Shown here piece after piece: positions 7,879-16,904 of a stretch of DNA of 34,538 nt. Position 1 is the first letter of the stretch, and each line of letters opens with the position of its first letter. Below the pieces are notes generated by a model. It ran no database searches. It saw only the letters and a program-made list of their open reading frames with translations, and was not told where the DNA came from. Source of the stretch: an uncultured Clostridia bacterium (GTDB taxonomy: Bacteria > Bacillota > Clostridia > Oscillospirales > Acutalibacteraceae); contig CANQMH010000011.1 in the NCBI GenBank assembly GCA_947624865.1, positions 1-34,538 of the forward strand, given 5' to 3'. The position numbers and the translations under genes are program-made.

Positions 7879-8721
7879 ATGAGTATTAAAAAATTTGCAG
7901 TAATAGGTCATCCCATAGGACACACAATGTCTCCGTTTATACATAAAAGACTTTTTGCAATTTCGGGAGTTGACGCAGAATATACAATCATCGACATTGC
8001 TCCCGAGAACCTTTCAGAAGAATATAAAAACACTCTCGTAAAGCTTGATGGTTACAACATTACTATTCCTCACAAGCAAAACATCATTCCGCTGATTGAT
8101 GAAACAGACGAAAAGGCAAAAATGTACGGAAGCGTAAACACCGTTGCAAACAAAAATGTAATTGCAAAAGGCTATACTACTGACCCCGACGGTTTTTTAA
8201 AGGCGCTTGAAGCATCAAACATAACGCTTGGCGGAAGAGTTGTTATTCTCGGCTGCGGCGGCGTTGCAAGAACAATGGCTTATGAAGTTGTGATTAAAAA
8301 AATTCCGCTTCTTTTTGCAGTCAGAAAAGAAGATGTAAAAATTGCAGAGTATTTGTGCAATGAAATCAGAAATACTGTAAGTGGAGCAGAGGTAAACTTC
8401 TGTCTGATTGAAGAGCTTTCTGGCGACATTGACGTGCTTGTCAATGCAACGCCTCTGGGAATGTATCCCAAAATTGATAATCAGCCTGTTTCGGATAATA
8501 TAATCAACAGGTGTGCCAATGTTTTTGACGCAGTTTACAATCCGCTTGAAACCGTTTTGATTCAAAAGGCAAAGGCTAACGGCGCAAATGCCGTTGGCGG
8601 TATGTCAATGCTTGTATGGCAGGCCGTTGTTTCACATGAAAAATGGGACGGCTCGGTTTATCACAATGATGATATTGCAAAGCTGTGTATTGACGCGGCT
8701 GACGAGCTGAAAAACAGATAA
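7879..8721 (+). CDS. aroE: Shikimate 5-dehydrogenase
   Basis: Reduces 3-dehydroshikimate to shikimate with NADPH, the fourth step of the shikimate pathway. The 280-aa protein shows the substrate loop HPIGHTMSPF near the N-terminus; Thr replaces the more usual first Ser of SxS. Catalytic Lys is in NITIPHKQ and catalytic Asp in TTDPDGF. The NADP-binding loop is GCGGVARTM. The C-terminal VNATPLGMYP and GGMSMLVWQA are standard. GGAGG stands 9 nt before the ATG. It is the first gene of an eight-gene aromatic operon, 19 nt ahead of aroK. Confidence 0.96.
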   Translation: MSIKKFAVIGHPIGHTMSPFIHKRLFAISGVDAEYTIIDIAPENLSEEYKNTLVKLDGYNITIPHKQNIIPLIDETDEKAKMYGSVNTVANKNVIAKGYTTDPDGFLKALEASNITLGGRVVILGCGGVARTMAYEVVIKKIPLLFAVRKEDVKIAEYLCNEIRNTVSGAEVNFCLIEELSGDIDVLVNATPLGMYPKIDNQPVSDNIINRCANVFDAVYNPLETVLIQKAKANGANAVGGMSMLVWQAVVSHEKWDGSVYHNDDIAKLCIDAADELKNR

Positions 8722-8740
8722 ATTTCGTGGGGGTACAGGT

Positions 8741-9253
8741 ATGGATAATATAGTATTGTGCGGATTTATGGGATGCGGCAAATCCACTGTAGGCAAAAAC
8801 ATAGCTCGCAAAACCGGAAAAATTTTTGTTGATATGGACTCATACATAGAAGAAAAAGCAGATATGAGAGTTTCTGAAATTTTTGAAAGGTACGGCGAGG
8901 ACGGCTTTCGCGATATGGAACACGAGGCTTGCACGGAGCTTTCAGAAATGAAAAATCTTATTATTGCTTCGGGCGGCGGAGCTTTTACTTACAGAAGAAA
9001 TGTTGAGATATTCAAGGGCAAAGACACCATAGTTTTGCTTGACGTTCCTCTTGAAATTATTAAAATCCGACTTAAAAACGACAAAACAAGACCGTTACTG
9101 CAACAACCTAACAAGGACGAAATTATGAAAGAGCTTTATGAAAAACGTCTGCCGCTTTATAAAAATGCGGCTGATATTGTGGTTTCGGGGAAAAATACGC
9201 CTTTGAAAACAGCTTTTGCGGTAATAGATGCCGTAAACATCACAAAAAAATGA
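8741..9253 (+). CDS. aroK: Shikimate kinase
   Basis: Phosphorylates shikimate at O3 with ATP. The 170-aa P-loop protein has Walker A GFMGCGKST at residues 6-14 and the shikimate-binding DMDSYIEEK and FRDMEHEA segments. Glycine loop SGGGAF and the lid arginine in KTRPLLQQ follow. Size is normal and all key residues are present. It sits 19 nt after aroE, with a GGGGG-type ribosome binding site 7 nt before the ATG. Confidence 0.96.
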   Translation: MDNIVLCGFMGCGKSTVGKNIARKTGKIFVDMDSYIEEKADMRVSEIFERYGEDGFRDMEHEACTELSEMKNLIIASGGGAFTYRRNVEIFKGKDTIVLLDVPLEIIKIRLKNDKTRPLLQQPNKDEIMKELYEKRLPLYKNAADIVVSGKNTPLKTAFAVIDAVNITKK

Positions 9254-9326
9254 ACAGAGCTATTGATTATAACGCTTTAAAGTGATAAAATATATTACAG
9301 CTTGAATTACGAAAGGATAGAATAAA

Positions 9327-10337
9327 ATGATTATAGTATTAAAGCCGTCTACGTCAGATGAACAGCTTAATAAATTTACGCAAATGCTAAAAGACTCATA
9401 CGACGTAAAGGTTAATAAATGGGAAGGTGTTCAGTCAACCGTTCTCGGTCTTATAGGCGACACAACAAAAGTTGACATTGAGTACATAGACGCACAGGAT
9501 ATTGTCGAAAGCGTTAAGCGTGTTCAGGAACCCTATAAAAAGGCAAACAGAAAATTCCATCCCGACAATACTGTTATTAAAATAAATGATAATGTAACTA
9601 TCGGCGACGGAAGTCTGCATATTATGGCAGGGCCGTGCTCTGTTGAAAGCGAAGAACAAATTGTACAAATAGCAAAGGATGTTCAAAAATCGGGCGCAAC
9701 ATTTTTAAGAGGAGGCGCATTCAAGCCCCGCACCTCTCCGTATGCGTTTCAGGGACTTAAAGCAGAGGGTCTTGACCTGCTGAAAATCGCAAGAAAAGAA
9801 ACAGGACTTCCGATTGTTACCGAAATTATGCGTGCGTCACATATTGATATGTTTGAAAATGTAGATATAATTCAAGTCGGCGCAAGAAATATGCAAAATT
9901 TTGAGCTTTTAAAAGAGCTTGGCAAAACAGACAAGCCGATTCTTTTAAAGCGCGGACTTTCGGCAACAATTGAGGAATGGCTTATGAGCGCCGAATATAT
10001 TATGGCAGGCGGTAATGACAAGGTTATCCTCTGCGAACGGGGAATACGTACCTATGAAACCTTTACGCGCAACACGCTTGACATATCGGCTGTACCGATT
10101 ATCAAACAGCTTTCTCATCTTCCCGTTATCGTTGATCCAAGCCATGCAGCAGGAAAATCGTGGCTTGTTGAGCCGCTTGCAATGGCGTCAGTTGCCGCAG
10201 GCTCTGACGGTCTGATTATTGAAGTTCACAACGACCCTCCTCACGCTCTTTCGGACGGTGCACAGTCGCTCACACCAAAGCAGTTTGACGACGTTGCAAA
10301 AAAGGTATTTGCACTTAAAAATTCGCTTAATAATTAA
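9327..10337 (+). CDS. aroF: DAHP synthase, type I-beta with N-terminal ferredoxin-like domain
   Basis: Condenses phosphoenolpyruvate and erythrose 4-phosphate to DAHP, the entry step of the pathway. The 336-aa protein has a short N-terminal ferredoxin-like domain (about residues 1-70) and a (beta/alpha)8 barrel. The barrel shows [24 protein letters not shown], the metal-binding DPSHAAGKS, and [13 protein letters not shown]. In Thermotoga-type relatives the N-terminal domain gives feedback control by Tyr/Phe, and I infer the same here. It lies 73 nt after aroK and 47 nt before tyrA, with AAAGGA as ribosome binding site. Confidence 0.95.
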   Translation: MIIVLKPSTSDEQLNKFTQMLKDSYDVKVNKWEGVQSTVLGLIGDTTKVDIEYIDAQDIVESVKRVQEPYKKANRKFHPDNTVIKINDNVTIGDGSLHIMAGPCSVESEEQIVQIAKDVQKSGATFLRGGAFKPRTSPYAFQGLKAEGLDLLKIARKETGLPIVTEIMRASHIDMFENVDIIQVGARNMQNFELLKELGKTDKPILLKRGLSATIEEWLMSAEYIMAGGNDKVILCERGIRTYETFTRNTLDISAVPIIKQLSHLPVIVDPSHAAGKSWLVEPLAMASVAAGSDGLIIEVHNDPPHALSDGAQSLTPKQFDDVAKKVFALKNSLNN

Positions 10338-10384
10338 TAGTAATCTTCTTTATAACATAAGACTAATTAATCGGAGGCTGTGCA

Positions 10385-11215
10385 ATGAATATTGCTGTAA
10401 TCGGGCTTGGAATTATAGGCGGAAGCTTTTGCAAAGCGATTAAAAAATATACCGACCACTATGTTATAGGTATTAACCGCACTGCTGAAACCGCACAAAA
10501 GGCTCTTGAAATCGGAGCAATTGATGAAATCGGCACAAATGAAAGCCTTGGAAAAGCGGATATTATTATTCTTGCAATGTATCCGCAGGCTGATATAGAT
10601 TTTATTGAAAAAAACGGAACCCACATAAAAAAAGGGGCTATTGTAACAGACGCCTCGGGCATAAAAAGCGCGATTTGTCCAAAGCTTAAAGAGCTTTCAG
10701 AAAAATTCGGCTTCATTTTTATCGGAAGTCATCCTATGGCAGGCAAAGAAACTAACGGTTTTGATGTTTCCGACTCTGAGCTTTATAAAAATGCAAGCTA
10801 TATCATTACCCCCTGCGGCGCAGAGCAAAAATATGTTGACGTGCTTTCATCGCTTGCAAAATCAATAGGCTTTACAACCATTAAAATAACAACCCCTGAA
10901 GAACACGACAGAATGATTGCTTTTACTTCTCAGCTTCCACACGTTCTTGCCTGTGCATATGTGCTTAGTCCGTGCTGTCCTAATCACAACGGTTTTTCGG
11001 CAGGAAGCTACCGTGATGTTTCAAGGGTTGCAAACATCAACTCAAAGCTGTGGAGCGAGCTGTTTCTTGAAAATAAAGAACCGCTTATAAAAGAGCTTGA
11101 CATTCTTATTGAAAACATAACCGCAATTATCAATGCCGTCAAGTCTGAAGACAAAGAAGCTCTTACAGACCTGCTTGAACAGGGTCACAAGGTAAAAGAG
11201 TCTCTCGGCGAATAG
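10385..11215 (+). CDS. tyrA: Prephenate dehydrogenase
   Basis: Oxidatively decarboxylates prephenate to 4-hydroxyphenylpyruvate with NAD(P)+, giving tyrosine after transamination. The dinucleotide motif is GLGIIGGSF near the N-terminus. The substrate region includes SHPMAGKETNGF, and the conserved catalytic histidine lies in TSQLPHVLACA. At 276 aa it lacks both a fused chorismate mutase and a C-terminal ACT domain, so feedback control must come from elsewhere in the pathway. It sits in the aromatic operon between aroF and aroB, with CGGAGG ahead of the ATG. Confidence 0.94.
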   Translation: MNIAVIGLGIIGGSFCKAIKKYTDHYVIGINRTAETAQKALEIGAIDEIGTNESLGKADIIILAMYPQADIDFIEKNGTHIKKGAIVTDASGIKSAICPKLKELSEKFGFIFIGSHPMAGKETNGFDVSDSELYKNASYIITPCGAEQKYVDVLSSLAKSIGFTTIKITTPEEHDRMIAFTSQLPHVLACAYVLSPCCPNHNGFSAGSYRDVSRVANINSKLWSELFLENKEPLIKELDILIENITAIINAVKSEDKEALTDLLEQGHKVKESLGE

Positions 11216-11311
11216 TGTGACGGTCACAGCTCATATCAAAACATTGAATATGATTTTCATTTTATAACATTGAAATCAGAGTGTATTGGAAAAATGAAAG
11301 GAGCGTTTCCT

Positions 11312-12364
11312 TTGAGAACAGTTCACGTTGAAACGGGAAAGCCGTATGACATATATATTGAACGAGGCATTATTGACCAATGCGGCGAGTATGCTCGAAA
11401 ATTGTCAGCCGCAAAAAAAGTGACAGTAATTACAGACTCAAATGTTGCGCCTCATTATCAGTGGCGCGTGCTCAACTCTCTTGAAAAGCAGGGCTTTGAA
11501 GTTAAAACCCATATTTTCAAGGCAGGAGAAGAGTCTAAAAATTTGAACACTGTTTCAGAAATGTACAATACTCTTGCAGGCTTTAAAATGACGCGCAAGG
11601 ATATTATTATTGCTCTCGGAGGCGGCGTTGCAGGCGATATGGCAGGCTTTGCCGCTGCAACATATCTGAGAGGAATTGACTTTATTCAGATTCCGACTTC
11701 CCTGCTGGCGCAGGTTGACTCATCAGTAGGCGGAAAAACAGGCGTTGATTTGAGCTACGGCAAAAACCTTGTGGGAGCATTTCATCAGCCGATATCTGTT
11801 CTTATTGACCCCGATACCCTAAAAACCTTGTCCGATACATATGTGTGCGACGGTATGGCTGAGGTTATTAAATACGGCTGTATAAAAGATTCAGGCTTTT
11901 TTAAAAATCTTGCCGATGAAAATGCCCTTGACCACATTGAGGATGTAGTTGAAAAGTGCGTTTCAATCAAACGCGACGTTGTCAGCCGTGACGAACGCGA
12001 GGCAGGAGAAAGAATGCTGTTAAACTTTGGTCATACGCTCGGCCACGCAATTGAAAAAATATATAACTTTAAAGGTATTTCGCACGGAATGGCTGTTGCC
12101 ATTGGAATGGTTTTAATCTCAAAAGCAGGAGAAAAGGCAGGAATTACGGAAAAAGGCACTGCGGACAAAATTGAAGATTTATGCATTAAATACGGTCTGC
12201 CGACACACGATAACGCGTCATTTGAAGATATGGCAAAAGCCGCAATAAGTGACAAAAAAACCGCTGGCGGTAGCATTAATCTTGTTTTGCTCAATAAAAT
12301 AGGCGAAAGCTTTACAAAGAAAATTAAGCTTGACGAGCTTCTTAATTTTATCACAACAGACTAA
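11312..12364 (+). CDS. aroB: 3-dehydroquinate synthase (TTG start)
   Basis: Cyclises DAHP to 3-dehydroquinate, using NAD+ and a divalent metal. Visible signatures are GGGVAGDMAGFAAATYLRG, PTSLLAQVDSSVGGKTGVD and the metal ligands in NFGHTLGHAIE and SHGMAVAIGM. The open frame reaches an ATG at 11270 without a ribosome binding site. An AAAGGAG sits 8 nt before the TTG at 11312, and the protein then begins MRTVHVETG, the usual family start (350 aa). TTG may lower its translation relative to its neighbours. It follows tyrA by 96 nt and precedes aroA by 61 nt. Confidence 0.95.
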   Translation: MRTVHVETGKPYDIYIERGIIDQCGEYARKLSAAKKVTVITDSNVAPHYQWRVLNSLEKQGFEVKTHIFKAGEESKNLNTVSEMYNTLAGFKMTRKDIIIALGGGVAGDMAGFAAATYLRGIDFIQIPTSLLAQVDSSVGGKTGVDLSYGKNLVGAFHQPISVLIDPDTLKTLSDTYVCDGMAEVIKYGCIKDSGFFKNLADENALDHIEDVVEKCVSIKRDVVSRDEREAGERMLLNFGHTLGHAIEKIYNFKGISHGMAVAIGMVLISKAGEKAGITEKGTADKIEDLCIKYGLPTHDNASFEDMAKAAISDKKTAGGSINLVLLNKIGESFTKKIKLDELLNFITTD

Positions 12365-12425
12365 TACGTATCTTATACTAAACATATTGATACTTTTCAG
12401 ATACACAAAATTCCAGGAGATACAA

Positions 12426-13697
12426 ATGCCAAACGTAATTTACTCACCTTTCACGCCAAACGGAACGGTTACCGCTCCGCCCTCAAAAAGCGACGTTCAC
12501 CGCGCCATAATCTGTGCGGCTCTTTCAAAGGGCATAAGCACGATTTCACCTGTTGCACTCTCAAACGACATTAAGGCGACAATAGGCTGTATTGAGGCAC
12601 TCGGAGCAAAAACACAGCTTGAAAACAATGTTCTTACTATTGATGCGGCAGATATATTCAAAAACAGAAATGCTGTTCTTGACTGCGGAGAAAGCGGAAG
12701 TACTCTCAGATTCTTTATTCCTGTAGCCGCTCTTGGCGGAATTGAAACAGAGTTTATCGGTCACGGCAGTCTTTTGCCGCGTCCAATTGGACTTTTTGCC
12801 GATATTTTGCCAACAGCAGGTGTTGAATGTGAAACCACAGGAATACTGCCGCTTAAAATCAAAGGAAAACTCCAAAGAGGACGTTTTGAAATCCCGGGGA
12901 ACGTAAGCTCTCAGTTTATTACAGGTCTGCTTTTTGCGCTACCCCTGCTTGACGGTGACAGCGACATTGTGCTGACCTCACCGATTGAAAGCGCAGGATA
13001 CATTAATATGACAATTTACACTATGTTAAAATTCGGCGTGAAAGTTGAAACAACCGATTATGGCTGGCACATTAAAGGCAATCAGCAATACATCGCCGCC
13101 GACTACACAACAGACGGTGACTGGTCACAGGCGGCATTTTTTATGGTGAGCGCCGCAATAAACGGAAATGTAATGGTAAAAGGTGTAAATAAAAATTCTG
13201 CGCAGGGCGACAAAAAAATATGCGAAATTCTTTCCGAATTCGGCGCAGAAGTCAAACAGACAGATACAAGCGTTACCGTTAAAAGCGGAAAAATGCACGC
13301 AATAACAATAGACGCTTCTCAAATTCCCGACCTTGTTCCAGTTCTTGCGGTATGCGCCTCATTTGCTGAGGGTACAACTAAAATCATCAAGGCAGAAAGA
13401 CTGAGAATCAAAGAAAGCGACCGTTTAAAATCAACTGCCGATTTGATAAATAAACTCGGCGGAAACGTAAAGGAGCTTGCAGACGGACTTGAAATAACGG
13501 GTATTAAGAGTTTTTCGGGAGGAAAAGCAGACGGCTGTAACGACCACAGAATTGTTATGTCTGCCGCAGTATGCGCCACAGGACTTGAAAATACAATTGA
13601 GTGCACCGACGCACTTAGCATAAACAAAAGTTATCCCGACTTTTTCAGCGATTATAACAGCATTGGAGGAAAGGCAAATGTCCTCGACTTACGGTGA
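12426..13697 (+). CDS. aroA: EPSP synthase (3-phosphoshikimate 1-carboxyvinyltransferase)
   Basis: Transfers the enolpyruvyl group of PEP to shikimate 3-phosphate; this is the glyphosate target. The 423-aa protein has both repeated domains. Seen are PPSKSDVHRA (PEP/S3P-binding Lys-Ser), ESGSTLRFF, SSQFITGLLFALPL, the catalytic Asp/Glu region PDLVPVLAV and RIKESDRLKS, and NDHRIVMSAA. The frame is open further upstream, but AGGAG lies 6 nt before the ATG at 12426, which gives the expected N-terminus. Its last 20 nt overlap the start of aroC, so the two are probably translationally coupled. Confidence 0.96.
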   Translation: MPNVIYSPFTPNGTVTAPPSKSDVHRAIICAALSKGISTISPVALSNDIKATIGCIEALGAKTQLENNVLTIDAADIFKNRNAVLDCGESGSTLRFFIPVAALGGIETEFIGHGSLLPRPIGLFADILPTAGVECETTGILPLKIKGKLQRGRFEIPGNVSSQFITGLLFALPLLDGDSDIVLTSPIESAGYINMTIYTMLKFGVKVETTDYGWHIKGNQQYIAADYTTDGDWSQAAFFMVSAAINGNVMVKGVNKNSAQGDKKICEILSEFGAEVKQTDTSVTVKSGKMHAITIDASQIPDLVPVLAVCASFAEGTTKIIKAERLRIKESDRLKSTADLINKLGGNVKELADGLEITGIKSFSGGKADGCNDHRIVMSAAVCATGLENTIECTDALSINKSYPDFFSDYNSIGGKANVLDLR

Positions 13698-14748
13698 CAA
13701 AATAAAAATCTCAATATTCGGAGAAAGCCACGGAAACGGCATTGGTGTTGTAATTGACGGACTTCCGGCAGGTGAGAAGATTGATATGGACAAGGTTTTT
13801 GTTCAAATGTCACGCCGCGCACCGGGTAAAGACAAGACCGCAACTCCGCGCAAAGAAAGCGACCTGCCGAAAGTGCTTTCCGGTATGCTTGATGATACGC
13901 TCACAGGCGCACCTCTCTGTGCCGTAATTGAAAATACAAACACAAAAAGCGGCGACTACAGCAATTTGCTGAGCTGTCCCAGACCGGGGCACAGCGACTA
14001 TACCGCTTTTGTAAAATATAATGCTTCAAACGACATCAGGGGCGGCGGCCATTTTTCGGGCAGACTTACCGCACCTATTGTATTTGCAGGAGCAATATGC
14101 AGGCAGATATTAGAAAAAAATGGCATTAAAATTGCCGCTCACATAAACAGCATAGGAACTGTAAAAGATAAGCAGTTTGACCCTACAAATATTGACATCA
14201 AGCTGATAGAACGACTTAACACTTCATCATTTGCGCTGATTGACGAAAGCGCTGAAGAAGATATGAGAAATCAGGTCGAGGAAGCAAGAATGAATCTTGA
14301 CAGCATAGGCGGAACTGTTGAATGTGCCGTAACGGGAATTGAAGTCGGCATAGGCGAGCCTATGTTTGACGGCGTTGAGGGCGTTATAGCAAAGGCAGTT
14401 TTCGGTGTTCCCGCAATTAAGGGAATTGAATTTGGAAAAGGCTTCGAGCTGTCACAAATGCGAGGTTCTCAGTCAAACGACCCGTTCAGATATGTTGAAG
14501 GAAAGGTCGTGACCGAAACCAACAACTGCGGAGGAATACTCGGAGGTATTACAAACGGTATGCCTGTTATTTTCAGAGCCGCAGTAAAACCTACTCCGTC
14601 AATTTCTCAAAAACAGAAAACGGTTGATTTGCAGAAAAAGGAAAATTCAGAGCTTGAAGTTCACGGCAGACACGACCCCTGCATTGTTCCGCGTGCCGTT
14701 CCCGTAATTGAAGCCGTAACGGCAATTGCAATTATTAATCTGATGTAA
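13678..14748 (+). CDS. aroC: Chorismate synthase
   Basis: Converts EPSP to chorismate, needing reduced FMN. The 356-aa protein shows GESHGNGIGVVIDGLPAG near the N-terminus, RPGHSDYTAFVKY, the flavin/substrate segment RGGGHFSGRLTAP, and the C-terminal GRHDPCIVPRAVPV. All are signatures of the family. GGAGGA stands 7 nt before the ATG at 13678; an in-frame TTG at 13663 overlaps the ribosome binding site region and is not the start. The gene begins inside aroA and ends 14 nt before pheA. Confidence 0.96.
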   Translation: MSSTYGDKIKISIFGESHGNGIGVVIDGLPAGEKIDMDKVFVQMSRRAPGKDKTATPRKESDLPKVLSGMLDDTLTGAPLCAVIENTNTKSGDYSNLLSCPRPGHSDYTAFVKYNASNDIRGGGHFSGRLTAPIVFAGAICRQILEKNGIKIAAHINSIGTVKDKQFDPTNIDIKLIERLNTSSFALIDESAEEDMRNQVEEARMNLDSIGGTVECAVTGIEVGIGEPMFDGVEGVIAKAVFGVPAIKGIEFGKGFELSQMRGSQSNDPFRYVEGKVVTETNNCGGILGGITNGMPVIFRAAVKPTPSISQKQKTVDLQKKENSELEVHGRHDPCIVPRAVPVIEAVTAIAIINLM

Positions 14749-14762
14749 AAGGATGTATCACA

Positions 14763-15890
14763 ATGAAAAACCTAAGTGAAATCAGAGTTGAAATTGATAA
14801 GATTGATAATGAACTGATTGAACTTTTCAAAAAAAGAATGGATTGTGCAAAAGAAGTAGGGATTTATAAAAAAGAAAACAATATTCCCGTGCTGAACGAA
14901 GGTCGTGAAAATGAAATTCTCGATTCAGTTGCAGAAAAGGGCGGAGTATACGGCTCTCACGCGAGACTGCTTTACTCAAACATAATGGAGCTTTCTCGTG
15001 CGCTTCAGCATACCATTGTCGGAAGCGGAAAAAAACTGAGAGAGGATATTTTAAAGGCCTCTTCAAATATTGAAACTGATAACATAAAGGTGGCGTATCA
15101 GGGCATAAAGGGAGCCAACGGACACGAGGCTGCATTAAGGCTTTTTCCAAACGGGGCTACCGTAAGCTGCAAAACTTTCGGAGATGTTTTCGAGGCAGTT
15201 GACAAGGGCGAAGTCAGCTGCGGCGTACTCCCTGTTGAGAACTCAAATGCAGGTTCTGTTTCCACAGTTTACGACCTTATTTTAAAACATCGCTTTTACA
15301 TTATAGGAGCTTTGGATTTGCCTATTGATTACTGTCTTGGCGGATTAAAGCAATCAGAATTTTCCGACATTGAAAAGGTCTGGTCGCATCCTCAGGCAAT
15401 TTCACAGTGCTCTGACTACATTGCAAAACATAATTTTGACTCTGTACCGTGTTCAAACACAGCCATAGCGGCAAGAGATGTAATAAATGAAAAACGACTG
15501 AATGTTGCGGCAATATGTTCGTATATGGCGGCTAAAGAATACGGATTGAAAATTCTTGACGATCATCTTCAGGACAACAAGGAAAACACCACCCGCTTTA
15601 TTGTCATATCAAAGAAGCTCTACATATCTGAAAATGCAAATAAAATCAGCCTTTGTTTTTCTCTTCCTCACGTTACGGGTTCGCTTTACAGCCTTTTGTG
15701 CAGATTTAATTCTCTCGGACTGAACCTGACAAAAATTGAATCACGACCGAGAAAAGACAAGGAATTTGAGTATCTTTTCTATCTTGATTTTTCGGGAAAT
15801 GTTCACAGCGATAACGTGATTGACCTGATAAGCCAGCTAAGCGAAGAAATGCCCGAATTCAGCTTTTTGGGCAACTACTGCGAGCTGTAA
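14763..15890 (+). CDS. pheA: Bifunctional chorismate mutase / prephenate dehydratase
   Basis: Carries chorismate to prephenate and on to phenylpyruvate, the phenylalanine precursor. The 375-aa protein has three parts: an AroQ-type chorismate mutase (about 1-85, IRVEIDKIDNELIELFKKR), a prephenate dehydratase (about 105-285), and a C-terminal ACT domain (about 295-370). The dehydratase shows YQGIKGANGHEAA, PVENSNAGSV and the catalytic NTTRF motif. The ESRP motif of the ACT domain is the phenylalanine-binding signature, so feedback inhibition by Phe is expected. It is the last gene of the aromatic operon. The mutase would also supply prephenate to tyrA, which has no mutase of its own. Confidence 0.96.
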   Translation: MKNLSEIRVEIDKIDNELIELFKKRMDCAKEVGIYKKENNIPVLNEGRENEILDSVAEKGGVYGSHARLLYSNIMELSRALQHTIVGSGKKLREDILKASSNIETDNIKVAYQGIKGANGHEAALRLFPNGATVSCKTFGDVFEAVDKGEVSCGVLPVENSNAGSVSTVYDLILKHRFYIIGALDLPIDYCLGGLKQSEFSDIEKVWSHPQAISQCSDYIAKHNFDSVPCSNTAIAARDVINEKRLNVAAICSYMAAKEYGLKILDDHLQDNKENTTRFIVISKKLYISENANKISLCFSLPHVTGSLYSLLCRFNSLGLNLTKIESRPRKDKEFEYLFYLDFSGNVHSDNVIDLISQLSEEMPEFSFLGNYCEL

Positions 15891-15922
15891 ATTCACATTT
15901 TAATATTATGAAAAAGACCAAA

Positions 15923-15960
15923 ACGGCAGGAATTCAAAATGAAATTCCTGCCGTAATTTT
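15923..15960. terminator. Bidirectional terminator between pheA and aquaporin
   Basis: A perfect 12-bp stem, 15923-15934 with 15943-15954, and an 8-nt loop. It is followed by AATTTTT on the plus strand and by TTTTGGTCTTTTT on the minus strand, so it can serve both convergent transcripts. Confidence 0.85.
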
Positions 15961-15987
15961 TGTAATACTTAAAATATTATTCTGTAA

Positions 15988-16662
15988 TTAATTTTCTTCA
16001 GCGTTTTTTAATGTAATCAGCTTATATACAAGAGCTGCCAGAATACCGCCTACAAGCGGAGCAACAATAAATACCCATACATTTGCCAGTGCGTCGCCGC
16101 CAACGAAAATAGCAGGGCCTAAGCTTCTTGCAGGATTTACGGAAGTACCTGTAAAGTGAATGCCGAAAATATGTACAAGTGTAAGTGTAAGACCGATTAC
16201 AACACCTGCAACAGCGCTGTTCTCAATTTTTGATGTAACTCCGAGAATGGCAATTACAAATACGAATGTAAGAATAATTTCAATAATCAGCGATTTAACA
16301 ACGTCGCCCTCAAAGAGTGCGTTTGCGCCAAGACCTGTGTCGGGAGCAAAGTAGCAAAGGATTCCTGCACCTGCAATTGCTCCTGCAAACTGAGCAACGA
16401 TATATCCGATAAAATCCTTTACGTTCATTTTGCCTGAAACAAGCATTGCAATAGAAACTGCGGGATTAATGTGGCATCCCGATACATTGCCGATTGAATA
16501 AGCCATTGCAACGATTACAAGACCAAAGGCAAGCGCCGTCATAAAATATGCGGCATTGGGTTCCTGCCCGTTACAGCCCAGGACTGCGGCAACACCGCAG
16601 GCAAACAGAACAAGAACGAGAGTTCCGATAAATTCCGCAAGATACTTTTTAATTGCATTCAT
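15988..16662 (-). CDS. Aquaporin, MIP family, water-channel type
   Basis: A 224-aa channel of six membrane helices and two half-helices. Both NPA boxes are present, in GCHINPAVSIAM and GTSVNPARSLGP. The selectivity-filter positions look like AqpZ: a His in TLVHIFGIHF and the Arg of NPAR, and not the NPARD of glycerol facilitators, so water is the likely substrate. The open frame extends to 16749, but GGAGGA lies just ahead of the ATG at 16662, which gives the normal N-terminus. It has its own promoter and converges on the aromatic operon. Roles in osmotic adaptation are inferred from the family. Confidence 0.9.
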   Translation of the reverse strand: MNAIKKYLAEFIGTLVLVLFACGVAAVLGCNGQEPNAAYFMTALAFGLVIVAMAYSIGNVSGCHINPAVSIAMLVSGKMNVKDFIGYIVAQFAGAIAGAGILCYFAPDTGLGANALFEGDVVKSLIIEIILTFVFVIAILGVTSKIENSAVAGVVIGLTLTLVHIFGIHFTGTSVNPARSLGPAIFVGGDALANVWVFIVAPLVGGILAALVYKLITLKNAEEN

Positions 16663-16720
16663 AAATAATCCTCCAATTTTTATTGAGTTTTTCGAAAACA
16701 GGTACATTTTCGACAATTTT

Positions 16721-16749
16721 ATTTTACTAATTTTTGGCATAAAATGCAA
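16721..16749 (-). promoter_or_regulatory. Predicted sigma-A promoter of the aquaporin gene
   Basis: On the minus strand TTGCAT (16744-16749), a 17-bp spacer and TAAAAT (16721-16726), about 60 nt before the start codon. Confidence 0.6.
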
Positions 16750-16904
16750 TATGAAATTAACATCTTTTAAAAAACTGTGAATTTTAACAATTGTTTATTG
16801 TGATATTTGTAAATCAGGACAAATCAATTATTATTTTATATTCTATGCTATCAAAAAATATGTTAATTATATTTGGCGCTCAGTCTGAAATATCAAACAT
16901 TTTG

